DNA from: Ceratopteris richardii
Taxonomy: Eukaryota; Streptophyta; Polypodiopsida; Polypodiales; Pteridaceae
Reading direction: 5' to 3'
DNA length: 64,000 nucleotides
Assembly: GCA_020310875.1 (NCBI GenBank)
Contig: CM035435.1
Span: 66,501,497-66,565,496 of the forward strand
Shown here: positions 21,900-34,600 of the stretch, piece after piece
Numbering within the stretch: position 1 is the first letter of the stretch
How the letters are laid out: every line of letters starts with the position of its first letter
The notes under the pieces: generated by a model
What the model was told of the DNA's origin: nothing
Databases searched by the model: none
What the model saw: only the letters and a program-made list of their open reading frames with translations
Position numbers and translations under genes: made by a program

Positions 21900-24800
21900 T
21901 GGTTTTCAGATAGGATAATTTGAAGTTGACCCTCAAGTGGGACCAGGAACCCAAGGGGACTCCAAAGGATTTTGAACCATACCAAAGGAAAATTTTGAAC
22001 TCTCAACCAAAGCTTATGAACCTGAGATCTGGTAGACACCTAGGCAAGGATAGACAAAGCATTAGATCTTCTGAGGGAAGTGTCAACCATACAGCTAAGT
22101 CTTGGGCACAACAACTAAGTGGTTATCCTTACGTACTAAGCTCTAACACAAGTGACTCATAAATGTCTTTTAGCATGGGGAAACCTGCAGGGGGCTTAGG
22201 AACTGCCTACCTACAAACACCAGAAGGTCCATATAAGACACAGTTAGAATATATTCGGACCAACAGATTAGGTGCTCATATCTATGAGGAAGGCCTGAGG
22301 CGATTAGTGGTCCAACTAAAAATCCACATCAACCCTTTGGACTTGAACACCCAGTAGTCAAGTTCGAAGAGGGTTCATACATTGATAAGGAAGGAACCAT
22401 GTATGTGGTCACCAACTTACCAGATAGGACTGATGAGTTTGGAAATATCACTCCTGAGAATGAGATAGGAGACCTAGAACAAGGAAATTTAGGACAAGGA
22501 CTCGAGACTCCTAGGGGTAAGTCAGTTTTTGACTAGAGTGATCACTCCAGATTGGATCTCTCAAGACAACAAAAGCTTAGAACTATTCTTGGATAGAGAA
22601 ATAGAGGAAACCTTTTGGAGATTCAAGTCAGCTCAACCTAGCCAATTGGGCATAGTTATCATCTACGAATTCAAAGATTCTCAGATACCAGGCAAAGTTG
22701 TCTACCTGGATAACACATCAGAGAAAATGTTCTTGGTATCAGAGCATGATAGGCATGCATATACTTGGCAGGGTGAATTGATCTTTCCTCCACCACGGTC
22801 TAATATATCCCATGAGCACCAAGGTGTAGGATCATCACAGGCTCATGAAGCACAATGAGAACACACAAGAGAGAGACCTGAAGTAAGCTTTGCAAACATT
22901 AGGGGTAGAGACTGATAAGGACATGAAGGTGAAAGACCTGAAAGAGAGAGACATCAAGCACATAGGCAACAAAGAAATGAATAGGATTTTCCATTGCCTA
23001 GACATCAAGAGCACCCAAGAACCCTTAGACCCACTCAAGTGATCAAGGCAATGAAGAATTATTTTGACGGGACACGAGATCCTTATGATCATGTGGCCGA
23101 GTTGAAACAAGTGTTAAGAGCTGAACAGGTTGAGGATTTGTTCACCCAGTAGGAGGCATTTGGTTTGACTCTTAAGGCCACTACCTTAGCTTGGTTTCAA
23201 CCACTGAGTAGTCGCAACTATCCCAATATAGGTCAACTGCTAGACGAATTCATTGTAGAATTTTCCAAGAGTGGTATCAGGCATAACACATCATCTTTGA
23301 TCCACAGCTTCAAGTAGACACCCCAAGAAACAGTGCGACTAGCAGGAAGAAGGTTCAGACAGTACCTAGAAAGAGGCCCTGCTCCAGAGTTACCCACACC
23401 AGCCAAACAAGTGGCTTTGTTTTTAGATGGCTTACTAAGCACCAAGTTAAGATCATATGTGTACTTGAAAGAGCCTAGAAGCATAGAAGAGTGTGTGCGG
23501 ATCTGCATTGACATAGAAGACAAGTTGGGTGAGGAGTTAGGACTATCCAAACTCTATAAAGACTCTGACAGTTCTACTAGTCATACCTTTAGAGCCTCCA
23601 CTGAGCTGGATGAGATAGCAAAGCAAGTTGCCAAGAAGCTAGGAGTTCAAAATAGACAAATACCAAGAGCCACCTCATTGAATGGGTGTTATACTTGCGG
23701 AGACGACCACATGGCTAATGTATGCCCATTGCACAACTAGAACATGAGAGAAAGGAGTGCTCCATATTGCACTATTGAGAGAAAATACACGAACCACACG
23801 GCTCAAGATTGTCCATACAATAGACAGATTGTTAGACAGAATTATCAGCAATCTTACCAACAAGGTAGGTATCAGAACCAATACCAATAGCCATATTATA
23901 GACCACAACAACAATATCAGGCACCATATAGGCCACAACCAGTCCTAGGAAACCAACCACCAGCGCCTGCCAATGTAATTCCAGTTAAGTATGCAGTGGC
24001 AAAAGAGAACCTTAATAGAGCATTGGTGCCAGTGACCCCACTGATCTCAGAGAATGACTCTCATGCTCATAGTTCAGACTACTCCCATGAAGGTAGTTCA
24101 CATGCTTATTACATAGAGTCACCTGAGCATAGTGAGACTTATCCATATCAATATGAGGCACCACCTATGGAACAAAATTGGGAGCCAGAATACTCCATTG
24201 TCATGTACACAAATCCTAACACTAGGCCCCAATTGAGACAAATGAGACCACAAGCCCCTAGAGGATCATGTTTTAGGTGTCAGGGCGACCATTTCATTCG
24301 TGAATGTCCCCACTCACCAACTCTGCGACAAGGATAGAACATCACAATACACGCCTTTTGTCCTGAGTGTGGTAAAGACCATCTCCCCAGAGATTTTCCA
24401 AGAAACCCCTCTAGTGCGCCAAAGGTCACACCCATAAATGTGGTAGGCTTAGTGGCGGATTCAAGTGCAAGTAGCAGTAAGGTGGCTCTTGTACAAGCAG
24501 TTACTAGGGCACAAGCATTAAAACAAGATAAACTGGTAGAGCAATCAGAGTTAAGTGAATCAGGAGAGCCTAGTAAGAGGAAAACCAGAACATGGAAGGA
24601 CACTAGAGAGAAGGCCAATCACAAGTGGAATAAAAAGTTGTCATAACTCGAAGAAAGCCTGACAGATGCAAAAAAGCAAAATAGAAGACAGTGCCTCTCA
24701 AAATCCCTCGCATGCCAAAACTCCATCCACTCCACCTCATCCCACTCCGCTACCCATTGTAAATAGACCACAATCAGGGTCTGTTCTTGTAGATCCAACC

Positions 24801-24973
24801 CCAGAAGGCTTGGACATAATGTTCAAGGCCTACCAGGCTCGACTTCAAGAAGGGCCAACAGCTGCAAACCTAGACAAGAGTTATCCTATAGGAGATTTAA
24901 AGATTGAACGGACGAAAATGTGCATGAAAATGGTAGAATAAGCTCAAGCTATGCTCGACACTAGCCAAAAGTT
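21900..24973 (+). pseudogene. gypsy gag (G1), split by stops
   Basis: The frame can be followed through pieces from 21920. An N-terminal region of unknown type (to about 22990) precedes the capsid domain (TQVIKAMKNYFDGTRDPYDH, LTLKATTLAWFQPLSS, RRFRQYLERGP). Several zinc knuckles with a shortened CX2CX3HX4C spacing follow: CYTCGDDHMANVC at 23689-23727, CFRCQGDHFIREC near 24270-24310 and CPECGKDH (last Cys lost) near 24361. After them come a basic helix (RKTRTWKDTREKANHKWNKK) and DPTPEGLDIMFKAYQARLQEGP. In-frame stops include 22353, 23738, 24335 and 24939. It ends at the C1 insertion. Confidence 0.88.
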
Positions 24974-26245
24974 TGTGAAGAGATGGATAGGTATGTGCTT
25001 GAAGATGAAGAGGTGTTGCAAAATCCTTGATCTACACCAGCCAAATGAACTCCAGGAGTATATGGTGGGCGCTTTTAGCTTGCCAATGGATGTATTAGAC
25101 ACCCTATGTACCTTGGAAGACCACTCTCAAAAAGATAGATCAAAACAGATAAGTTGGAGTTAGCTCAGAGGTGAAAACTTGCTATTCTTGGTTCATACAC
25201 CTGTCCAGTGTTTTACATAATTCTCTGAGCATAGCAGCAATTAGCTTAATTCCTCTTGGGGAAGTCTAGATAACTTAAAGAGCTAACTTTCAAGAGTAAT
25301 CTCATCAAAAATAATAAACCACACACTGAGAATGAGTTTTAACAAGTGATGACATCATCCCGATTTTCACGGGCTGCTACAGTTTGAGACCAGTGAGCAA
25401 AAAAATCAACATAACTCAAAATGGAGGAATCCAATGATTATGAAAATTTGTATGGTTTTACTAGACTCTAAGCTGAATTCAACAAGTTTTAAAGCACTGA
25501 ATTTGGATAAGTAACCACTGAGAAATGACTCTGACAAGATGAGTAAAAAAGTCGGGTACCTGACAGAGAAGTGAAGATGAACAGACCCTGTTGACTTCAA
25601 ATGAACATAACTGAAGATTGCAACATCCGAATGACATGAAAATTTGTGAGCATATAGTAGAATTATAGAGCTAACTTTACCAAGTTAAATCACTAAAAAT
25701 GATGCACCAAGCTCAGAGAAAACATCTCTGCAAGCGGACTGAGAAAACTGAGAGTAATGGCAGTGAGTAGTACACTTCACAAGAACATGGAAAGATGAAC
25801 TCAAATAATCATGAAAATGAAAGTATATTTCTTGTACAATACAATGACTTACTGATACATATGTGTGCCTTGTAATCACACTTTGATATGGCATAAAGCT
25901 CAGCTCTTGAAGGTCTTCACATAGGTCTCTCTAACCACGACTAAAACTGCCATCTATTTATAGTTGAGTTTGGGAGGCTAACTTCCCTCAATCACTCTCC
26001 AATCAATCAATGATTGATTTTATTCTCTACCTACCACAAATCACGAATTCATGGCTCCTCTTTCCCTTTTTGATCATGTGGACTCAACCACTTAAGATTC
26101 TCTTACTTTTACATTAAGTAAACTCTTCAAAAGTTACAAGAGGTAGTTCACAAGTGAACTTTACATAGTCTTCATTTTAAGGCTTTTTCTATGACTTTGT
26201 GGGACTCAAGCCAATACTTAGGCTTGTCATAGACTTGCTCCATCA
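24974..26245 (-). repeat. 3' LTR of C1
   Basis: 1272 bp. On the minus strand it starts TGATGGAGCAAG and ends CTCTTCACA. A TATA box (CTATAAATAG, minus) lies at plus 25953-25963. The PPT adjoins at 26246. Confidence 0.95.
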
Positions 26246-26259
26246 GCTCCCCCTCAAGC
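26246..26259 (-). promoter_or_regulatory. polypurine tract of C1
   Basis: The minus strand reads GCTTGAGGGGGAGC immediately before the TG of the 3' LTR. Confidence 0.9.
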
Positions 26260-26277
26260 CAAGTATGCTTGAGGTCT

Positions 26278-28261
26278 TCAATCTTCCAAGATTACCTGCA
26301 AACCTATCATAGCCTTGAATTTGCAAAGCTTTGTACCATCCAATGCTTTGGTTAGAATATCTGCACATTGTTTATGAGTTGACACATATGATATTTGAAT
26401 CTCTTTGCTTAGAACCTTCTCTCGTACATAGTGATAATGAACTTCAATATGTTTAGTCCTTGCATGAAAAATAGGATTAGCAGCCAAATGAATAGAACTC
26501 ATATTGTCACCGAAAATAGTTGGAGTTCCAAACTCCAATCCAAGATCTTTGAATAATGTCTTCATCCACACCTTGTGTAGCTATGGCAAGACCTCTATAT
26601 TCAGCTTCAGTAGAAGAGAGAGAAACTGTGGGTTGCTTCTTGGATGACCATGAAATAAGCTTTGAACCTGCAAAGGTAAGATAACCTGAAGTGCTCCTTC
26701 TATCTTCCTTGGAGCCAACCCAATGTACATCAAAAAATAGCTTCAAACCTAAATCAAATACATAAGGATAATAAAGTCCTTCATTTATGGTTCCTTTGAT
26801 ATACTTGAGAATCCTTTTGGCAGCATCCATATGTGGTTTCCTTGGTGTGTGCATAAATTGGCTTAGCACACTCACACTGTAACATATATCTACTCTTGTC
26901 AATGTGGCATAGTTGAGACTACCCACTAGACTTTGATATGATGTGATGTGCTCTATGAGTTCACCTTCATGTGAGCTCAATTTGTGATTGACCTCCATTG
27001 GAGTACCTGCAATCTTACAATCTTGCATCTTGAATTTTGCCAACATGTCCTTAATGTACTTTCTTTGAGTGAGAAACAAACCATGATCTTTGTAGACAAC
27101 TTCCAAACCTAGGAAGTAGGTAAGTGAACCCAAATCACTTATCTTGAACTCTTCTCTCATCTGATCTTTGATCTTCTTCATACCATCTGCATCATTTCCT
27201 GTCAATATAATATCATCTGCATATACACATAGGTAGATGACCTCGGAATTACTCTTTTTAATAAAGAGTGAAGGATCTCCCTTGCTTGGTTGAAAACCTT
27301 TGTCCTGCAAGAATGAAACAAGCTTGAAATTCCAAGCTCTTGGAGCTTGCTTGAGACCATACAATGCTTTGTTAAGTTTAGACACATAATCAGGATAAAC
27401 TTGATTCTCAAAACCAGGTGGTTGTGCCATATATACCTCTTCTGTTATCCAACCATTCAAGAATGCATTCTTTACATCTAGTTGAAGTATCTTCCAATTC
27501 TTGGAAGAGGCAATACTAAGCAAAACCCTAATAGTAGGCATCTTTGCCACAGGAGAGAAAGTCTCCTCATAATCAATTCCCTGAGTTTGTGCAAAGCCTT
27601 TTGCCACAAGCCTTGCCTTATACCTGTTAATTGAACCATCAGAATTCTTCTTGAGTTTATAGACCCATCTTGAGCCTATTACCTTCATGGATGAAGTCTT
27701 GGGCACCAAATCCCAAGTGTTGTTTTCCTCAAGTGCTTCAATCTCTTCCTTCATTGCATGCTTCCATTCTGTTTTTGCTTTGGCCTCTTTGAATGATGAT
27801 GGCTCCTCTTGGTTTATGTCCTGTGCTATGTAGATAGAATGTTTAGTTACTAATGAGGTGTCAAACCCATACTTTTCTGGTTTTTTCTTTTCCCTCATAG
27901 ATCTTCTTAGGCCATGATGTGATGATTCTGCCTCATGTCCAAGTTCCTGCAATTTTGCTTTACCTTTAGACTTCCATGCTTTGATCTTTTCCATGTGAGA
28001 TTCTTCATCATCCTCCGAGGTGTCTTGTTCTTCAATCTTTGATTGTTCTCTACCAAGCTTTGGAAAATCTTCTTCAAGATCATATGGTAAATTGATCTTC
28101 CTGCATGAATCTTCATACCATGAATTGTTCTCATAAAAAACTACATCTCTGCTTACCAAGAATCCTTTGTTGGTAGGGTTGTATAACCTGTAGCCCTTTT
28201 GATTGTTGTCATATCCAATAAATACACACCTTTCTGCCTTTGGATCCATCTTGCCTCTAAC
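26278..28261 (-). pseudogene. copia RT and RNase H (C1)
   Basis: A 580-codon frame (26507-28249) starts at the end of integrase (KAERCVFIGYDNNQKGYRLY). It continues with the RT: ALEENNTWDLVP, SRWVYKLKKNSDGSINRYKA, DYEETFSPVAKM, LDVKNAFLNGWI and ALYGLKQAPRAW. The active site is YADD (VYADDIILTGND) rather than the commoner YVDD. RNase H has SSTEAEYRGLA. A one-base frameshift near 26563 moves the last part to 26278-26571 (FGDNMSSIHLAANPIFHART and ILTKALD). Apart from the shift and the stop at 28262, this is the best preserved pol in the window after C7. Confidence 0.93.
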
Positions 28262-29218
28262 CTATGAAGGAACATGAGCAAAAGCAATACATCCAAAAAT
28301 TTTACAATGATCTAAGCTTGGTCTTTTTCCATTCCAAGCCTCATATGGAGTCATCCCATCAAGGGATTTTGAAGGCAACCTGTTAATCAAGTAAGTGGCT
28401 GTAGATACAGCCTCAACCCATAAGTAATTAGGTAAATGCTTTTCATTTAACATAGACCTTGCAGCTTCAACAATTGTCCTATTCCTCCTTTCTGCCACTC
28501 CATTTTGCTCAGGAGTGTACCTTGTAGTTACCTCTCTTTTGATTCCTCTTTCTTGAAGAAAAGAATCAAAATCATGGGAGAAGTATTCTCCCCCTCCATC
28601 TGACCTTAGCCTTTTTAGTGATTTACCTGTTTGATTCTCCACAAGAGCCAAATATCGTTTGAAACATGAAAAAACTTCATCTTTGTGTTTCATAAAGAAT
28701 AGGATAGTCCATCTGCTGCAATCATCAATAAAGGAGACATAATACCTTGATCCAAATATTGAAGCTTCCTTGCTAGGTCCCCATACATCTGTATGAACCA
28801 ACTCCAAGAGATCTCCATGCATATAACCTTTCTTCATGAATGGTAACTTGTGAGACTTTCCAAATTGACATGCACTACACTTATAAATCATATGTTGTTT
28901 TGAAAAGTTAGGGATTCCAAGTACACTTTGGTCCCTGCAAATTTGCTTTAATGACCTTTCACCAATATGTGCTAACCTTTTGTGCCATACTTCCAATTCT
29001 GTGAGTGTCTGACTACCATAAATAAAGAGAGCAATGTTTCTAGTGTCCTGTAATTCAAATGTGAACAATCTACCTGTCTTTTCACCTTTTGCAATTTTTC
29101 TGAATCCTTGATTTGGATCTTCAACAAATGCTCCTGCCTTTGTGAACCTGACTTGCAACCCTTTCTCTACTATCTGCCCAACACTTATCAAATTCTTTGT
29201 GCCACATGATTTGAACAA
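28262..29218 (-). pseudogene. copia integrase with GAG-pre-integrase domain (C1)
   Basis: The 318-codon frame begins within protease remnants (TKNLISVGQIVEKGLQVRF). It then has the zinc-binding module (WHKRLAHIGERSLKQI, CSACQFGKSHKLPF) and an integrase core with all three catalytic residues: VHTDVWGPS, LRSDGGGEYF and NGVAERRNRT. Ends HVPS then TAG at 28262; the same frame continues downstream as RT, so this is a single in-frame stop. Confidence 0.93.
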
Positions 29219-30330
29219 CCTGAGTCTATGTAGAAAACATGCTCATCAGATTTACCTTGTGGCATAGCCATGTTCATGATCAATAATGAATCCTCTTTGT
29301 TTGAGTCTTCTGTGTAGTTATTGTAGTCTCTCCTTCCTTTGTAGCCTCCTTGATAGTTTGAATGATTGTAGTTGTTGTAGTTGCCATGATAGTTGTTGAA
29401 CCTTCCTCTTGAGTAGCCATAACTTCCTCTATTGTATCCTCTACCTCTTTGATTCTTGGAATTCCTAAAGCAATTTTCACTTGTATGATTAGTTAGTCCA
29501 CAATTAGAACATGAGTTGGACTCTTGGGATCTCCCCCTGCCTTGTCTACCTCCTCTTCCTCTACCTCTACCATGTCTTCCTCTACTTGCATAGTTAGCTT
29601 GATATGTACCTGCTTCATCATCCACTTTCTTTGCCTTTCCTTTGTTATCTTTAGACTTGCTTTTATCCGTGTATAAAGCTGAAGATTGATTACCTTTAGA
29701 GCTTTCTCCATTTTTTATAAGCTTTGCCTCTTGGGTAAGTAGTTGTCCAATGAGTGTATTGAAATCAGGTACATGCATGTCCATGTACAAATCCATAGCT
29801 GTGGTGAATGCTTCCCACTTGTCATCTGCCTTCAAGCCATTGATGACCTGCCTTACAATTTGCTCTTCATCTATTACCTCTCCAATGCTTCCCAACTGAT
29901 CCGCTATGTCCTTGAGCTTTGTGACAAAATCAGTCACATTTTGTTTGGGAGCCTTCTTGAGAGTTGTGAAATCCAGCCATAGTTGATGCTTCCTAGCTTT
30001 AGTACTTGAAGAAAAGAAAGCTTCAAGTGCATCCCACACTTCCTGAGATGTCTTACAACTTCTAATGTGAGGCAACAAAAAATCTGAGATAGAGTTGAGG
30101 AGATAAGACCTTGCAAGTGCATCCTTGGAGCACCATGTGCTCAATCTTTCTTGCTCTTCTTGCGTTGGTTGACTTTTGTTCCTGAAACTTGGCATAACTT
30201 CATCTCCAGCCACATAACCATATAAACTTCTACCTTGGAGATAAGCTTCCATTCTTAATGACCAAGCTGAGTAGTTACCTTTGTCCAATTTGTCAATTGA
30301 TGAAGGAAATCCATCTGCCATGTTGTCCAA
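29188..30330 (-). pseudogene. copia gag and truncated protease start (C1)
   Basis: A 380-codon open frame starting MDNMADGFPSSIDKLDKGN at 30330, 18 bases from the LTR end. It has the UBN2-type gag body (SAWSLRMEAYL, LLPHIRSCKTSQEVWDAL, TDFVTKLKDIADQLGSIGE), a zinc knuckle CSNCGLTNHTSENC, a Gly/Arg/Tyr/Asn-rich tail, and the protease catalytic motif FYIDSGCSNHV. Directly after this the protease body is missing and the frame is lost (near 29200). Gag itself appears intact. Confidence 0.92.
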
Positions 30331-30331
30331 C

Positions 30332-30347
30332 CTTGCTCTGATACCAC
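30332..30347 (-). promoter_or_regulatory. primer-binding site of C1
   Basis: On the minus strand GTGGTATCAGAGCAAG lies directly against the end of the 5' LTR; it is complementary to the 3' end of plant initiator tRNA-Met. Confidence 0.92.
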
Positions 30348-31619
30348 TGTGAAGAGATGGATAGGTATGTGCTTGAAGATGAAGAGGTGTTGCAAAATCC
30401 TTGATCTACACCAGCCAAATGAACTCCAGGAGTATATGGTGGGCCCTTTTAGCTTGCCAATGGATGTATTAGACACCCTATGTACCTTGGAAGACCACTC
30501 TCAAAAAGATAGATCAAAACAGATAAGTTGGAGTTAGCTCAGAGGTGAAAACTTGCTATTCTTGGTTCATACACCTATCCAGTGTTTTACATAATTCTCT
30601 GAGCACAGCAGCAATTAGCTTAATTCCTCTTGGGGAAGTCTAGGTAACTTAAAGAGCTAACTTTCAAGAGTAATCTCATCAAAAATAATAAACCACACAC
30701 TGAGAATGAGTTTTAACAAGTGATGACATCATCCCGATTTTCACGGGCTGCTATAGTTTGAGACCAGTGAGCAGAAAAATCAACATAACTCAAAATGTAG
30801 GAATCCAATGATTATGAAAATTTGTATGGCTATACTAGACTGTAAGTTGAATTCAACAAGCTTTAAATCATTGAAGTTTGCTAAGTAACAATTGAGAAAT
30901 GGCTCTGACAAAATGAGTGACAAAGTCGGGTACTTGACAGAGAAGTGAAGATGAACAGACCCTGTTGACTTCAAATGAACATAACTGAAGATTGCAACAT
31001 CCAAATGACATGAATATTTGTGAGCATATAGTAGACTTATAGAGCTAGCTTTACCAAGTTAAATCACTGAAAATGATGCACCAAGCTCAAAGAAAACATC
31101 TCTCCAAGCTGACTGAGAAAACTGAGAGTAATGGCAGTGAGTAGTACACTTCACAAGAACATGGAAAGATGAACTCAAATAATCATGAAAATGAAAGTAT
31201 ATTTCTTGTACAATACAATGACTTACTGATACATATGTGTGCCTTGTAATCACACCTTGATATGGCATAAAGCTCAGCTCTTGGAGGTCTTCACATAGGT
31301 CTCTCTAACCACGACTAAAATTGCTATCTATTTATAGTTGAGTTTGGGAGGCTAACTTCCCTCAATCACTCTCCAATCAATCAATGATTGATTTGATTCT
31401 CTACCTACCACAAATCACGAATTCGTGGCTCCTCTTTCCCTTTTTGATCATGTGGACTCAACCACTTAAAATTCTCTTACTTTTACATTAAGTAAACTCT
31501 TCAAAAGTTACAAGAGGTAGTTCACAAGTGAACTTTACATAGTCTTCATTTTAAGGCTTTTTCTATGACTTTGTGGGACTCAAGCCAATACTTAGGCTTG
31601 TCATAGACTTTCTCCAAGA
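30348..31619 (-). repeat. 5' LTR of C1
   Basis: 1272 bp, the same length as the 3' LTR. TATA box (minus CTATAAATAG) at plus 31328-31337. The outer dinucleotide is TC rather than TG on the minus strand, a mutation of the terminal base. Confidence 0.95.
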
Positions 31620-31624
31620 AAGTT

Positions 31625-33359
31625 CAATCAGACAAACTCTATCAAACCGGATTTGCATTTCCAGGGCTTACTAGAAAGATTAGAGCAGTTGGTAAACAAA
31701 CCGCAGGCTTCTTTACCTCCACAGGCTCAACCATTTGTTGAGACAGAAAGCTCTCCACCAATGAGAGCTTATGTTCCTAATTCCACGAATGTTGGAACAC
31801 CTCTTTCAATTCAAGCATACTCTCAAGAGTTCTTGTGGGAAATACAAGAAGAGAAATGGGCCAAGGAGAAGGGTAACCCCTCTCCTATTCCTGAGATTGA
31901 TGATCTTCATGATCAGTTTCCCCCAGACATTTCGTCTATCTATGGAGACCAAGCAGAGCAACAAGAAGATGATAGATTAGATTTTGAATCTAATTCTTTA
32001 CAAGAGTTGCCACAATTCACAGGCCCATGGGAATCTGAATCTCTTCAGATTAGAGCTCCCACAATATTGGTAAGAAATGAAGACTAAGTGGTTCCAAGGA
32101 ACACTGATGTCGTGAAGAACACTAAGGTTCAGTGTCATCTCACTGTAGAAGAGCTGCTCAAAGCAAAACCCGAGCTATGGAACCATGTGAAGGATCAGGT
32201 CCCAAAACTTGATTCCACAATGCCAAAAGGAGTCTCTAAGCCGAAAGTACCAGAGATACCTCTAGACAAAATAGGGGACATGTGTGAGGGTGAAGAAGGT
32301 AATACTTATCTTCCAATCACCTACCAAGGTTACACAACCAAAGCAATCATAGATTCAGGTGCTGGTGTTGCTATTGCAACCACCTCCTTGTGGAAGCAAT
32401 GGGGCAAACCCACATTAAGACCAACTAGAATGAAGCTTCAAATGGCCGATGGTCATTTTGAAAGACCTCTAGGATTGCTAGAAGGGATAACTCTGACCAC
32501 TTGTGGTGTAGAGTTTGAGCACACCTTTGCTATATGTGACTTTGAGAAAAATAATGTCTATGAGATGATCCTAGGAAGACCCTTCCTACGACAACTACAA
32601 ATTGTACAAGATTGGGGTACCAACTCCTTGTACTTACAGCACTTAGGGGTCACCATCGAGGTCAATTTGAAGGATTACACCTTCAGAGATGTACCACCCC
32701 TACAGCGGAATCCTATACACAAGGCGAAAGAAGATCCTATCTCTGTGCATTTGGGAAGTTCACCTGATCCATCATGGCTGCATGAAGATACTCACTTGTG
32801 GATGTGCAAGGTTGTAGAGGAAGAGGAAAAACGCTTAAAGGCGAGAGAAGAAGGAACTTCGCCAAGAGATAGACCAGTTAGATACCCAGCCTACACACCG
32901 ATGATCTTTCCAGTTGAGGAATTTGAGCCTCATGGCTGGCCAGAAATCTTAGCCACCATGGACATTGTTGTCAATGAATAATAGTGGACACCTGATTGTG
33001 ATGAGGAGGGTTATGATATTTCAGTGTTCATGTGTCAGCCCTTGCTAGAAGAATGTGACCCTAGTGATGTCATAGAGGAAGAAGAAAATGACAATCATCT
33101 AGAGTCCATTGTGATGGATAGTTGCTTTAACTCAGAGGAGCACTATCTAGAAGACATAGGGGTATTTAATGAAAAAGAAGAAGAACCTCTCACAAGCATT
33201 AAAACTATAAATTCAAAGGAAGAAAGTGAGAGTAGTCAAAAGAAAAAGAAAAGTAAAGCAATGAAACAAGAAGAGGAGGAATCATTGTTTGAGGTACCAG
33301 AAAACTTCAAGAAATATGAAGTTGAAGACCGAAAAATTTTGGTACGAATGCCCAAGAGA
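31625..33359 (+). pseudogene. gypsy protease and acidic linker (G1, second exon-like piece)
   Basis: It continues the G1 frame directly from 24973. Order: LHFQGLLERLEQLV, the acidic linker (FPPDISSIYGDQAEQQEDDRL), VEELLKAKPELW, then the retropepsin fold with DSGAGVAIATTSLW at about 32352-32393 and YEMILGRPFLRQLQIVQDWG near 32560-32620. After two adjacent stops (32979-32984) an acidic, Lys/Glu-rich tail runs to the C6 insertion at 33360. A TAA at 32085 also interrupts. The catalytic Asp is intact. It is the same domain found on the minus strand at 1-860. Confidence 0.9.
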
Positions 33360-34378
33360 TGTTGGTGCAGGGCAATCAACAATTGATGTTTTGATGAAGA
33401 ATTGAAGCTAAGGACTGAAGAAAAGATCAAGTTATGAAGCTTGAAAGAAGTGCATATCCAGGAGATGAAGATGTGTACACATATGTACATTAATTCAGAG
33501 ATAGTTTACTTATATCTTTGTATAGTTATGAGCTTGTAAATATTTGCCTATATAAACAAAGAAAATGTTGGGGCAAATAGGAGAGATTGTGTTAGAATAA
33601 GGTTTGAGGAGAATTAGATGTCAATAGATACTTTAGAAATGAGTAGAATCTCTCTTATCATCCAGATGTAAATTTCTGAGAAATAGAAAAATGTTGCACC
33701 CGATCTTTCTGAGTAATCTCCTTTTGTGTTGAATCTTTTGTGAAATGCTTTTGTACAAGTCTAAGTCTATAGTTGATTGACCTCTGTACAAATTTTCAGC
33801 TTCGAATTGTGATCAAGCTAAGAGAATTGAGTGTAGGAACATTTGTATGTGTAAGAGGAAAGTAGAGAAGCTATAGGAGGCACCAAATTCGATGCTAATG
33901 TTTTGGTTAGTTCTCCTTCCACAGTGTAAAGTTTTGAGCAAGCAAACACCGATTTTTAAGTTGGAAGGTAAGCTACCTATGGCTAAAATCATTTGCATAA
34001 ACAGCTTCTAGATTGAGAGAACCAAGTGTTAGAAGTTACAAGTGTCTAAATCGACTTCTTAGAAGAACAATTTTAGACATAGGTGACTTGTTAAGTTCAT
34101 TTCTCAAGATCTACTGAGTCTTTTGAAATGATTTAACTTGAAGAAGGTGCACAAACTATAGGCGACGCCTTGTGCAAAGTTTTATAAAAAACTTTACACA
34201 TTTGATAAGTCAATGAGAGAGTTATGTGCAACATAATTTCTATAGAGTCTTCTTCTTCACAGTTTATCCAAAATTTTCATTGAGCCTCTAAATTGGTGAA
34301 GGTTTGAGTTACTCTTGATATAGAGGTGTTCTAAATTCAAGAGTAGCTTGTTCTTTTGGAGATTAACACTCTCCATCA
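33360..34378 (+). repeat. 5' LTR of C6
   Basis: TGTTGGTGCAGGG to CTCTCCATCA, 1019 bp. TATA box TATATAAA at 33549-33556. Confidence 0.95.
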
Positions 34379-34379
34379 G

Positions 34380-34394
34380 TGGTATCAGAGCAGG
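34380..34394 (+). promoter_or_regulatory. primer-binding site of C6
   Basis: TGGTATCAGAGCAGG, one base after the LTR, initiator-tRNA-Met type. Confidence 0.92.
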
Positions 34395-34600
34395 AAGTAT
34401 CAAAATTGAAGGAAGGAGGACCCCGACTGCTGTAGACATAAAGAATTCAACAATTAAAGATTCAGAAGGTGAAAGCTTGAGAGCAAAGCTTGAGAAGGAG
34501 GCCATACGACATCAAGGAAGACAAAAGGAGTATCATTCAAAGTAAAGGTACATCTATTACTCATAAAGTTTGAAGAAATCAATACACAGGTGAAGAAAGG

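Larger units (their letters stand above)
24974..31619 (-). mobile_element. complete Ty1/copia element C1 inserted in G1
   Basis: 6646 bp, both LTRs 1272 bp, TG...CA ends (the right copy ends GA), and a perfect 5-bp target duplication AAGTT at 24969-24973 and 31620-31624. The G1 reading frame is continuous when the element and one AAGTT are ignored. About 42 mismatches between LTRs (by eye, 3.3%). Internal order on the minus strand: PBS, gag, (deleted) protease, integrase, RT, RNase H, PPT. Confidence 0.95.
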
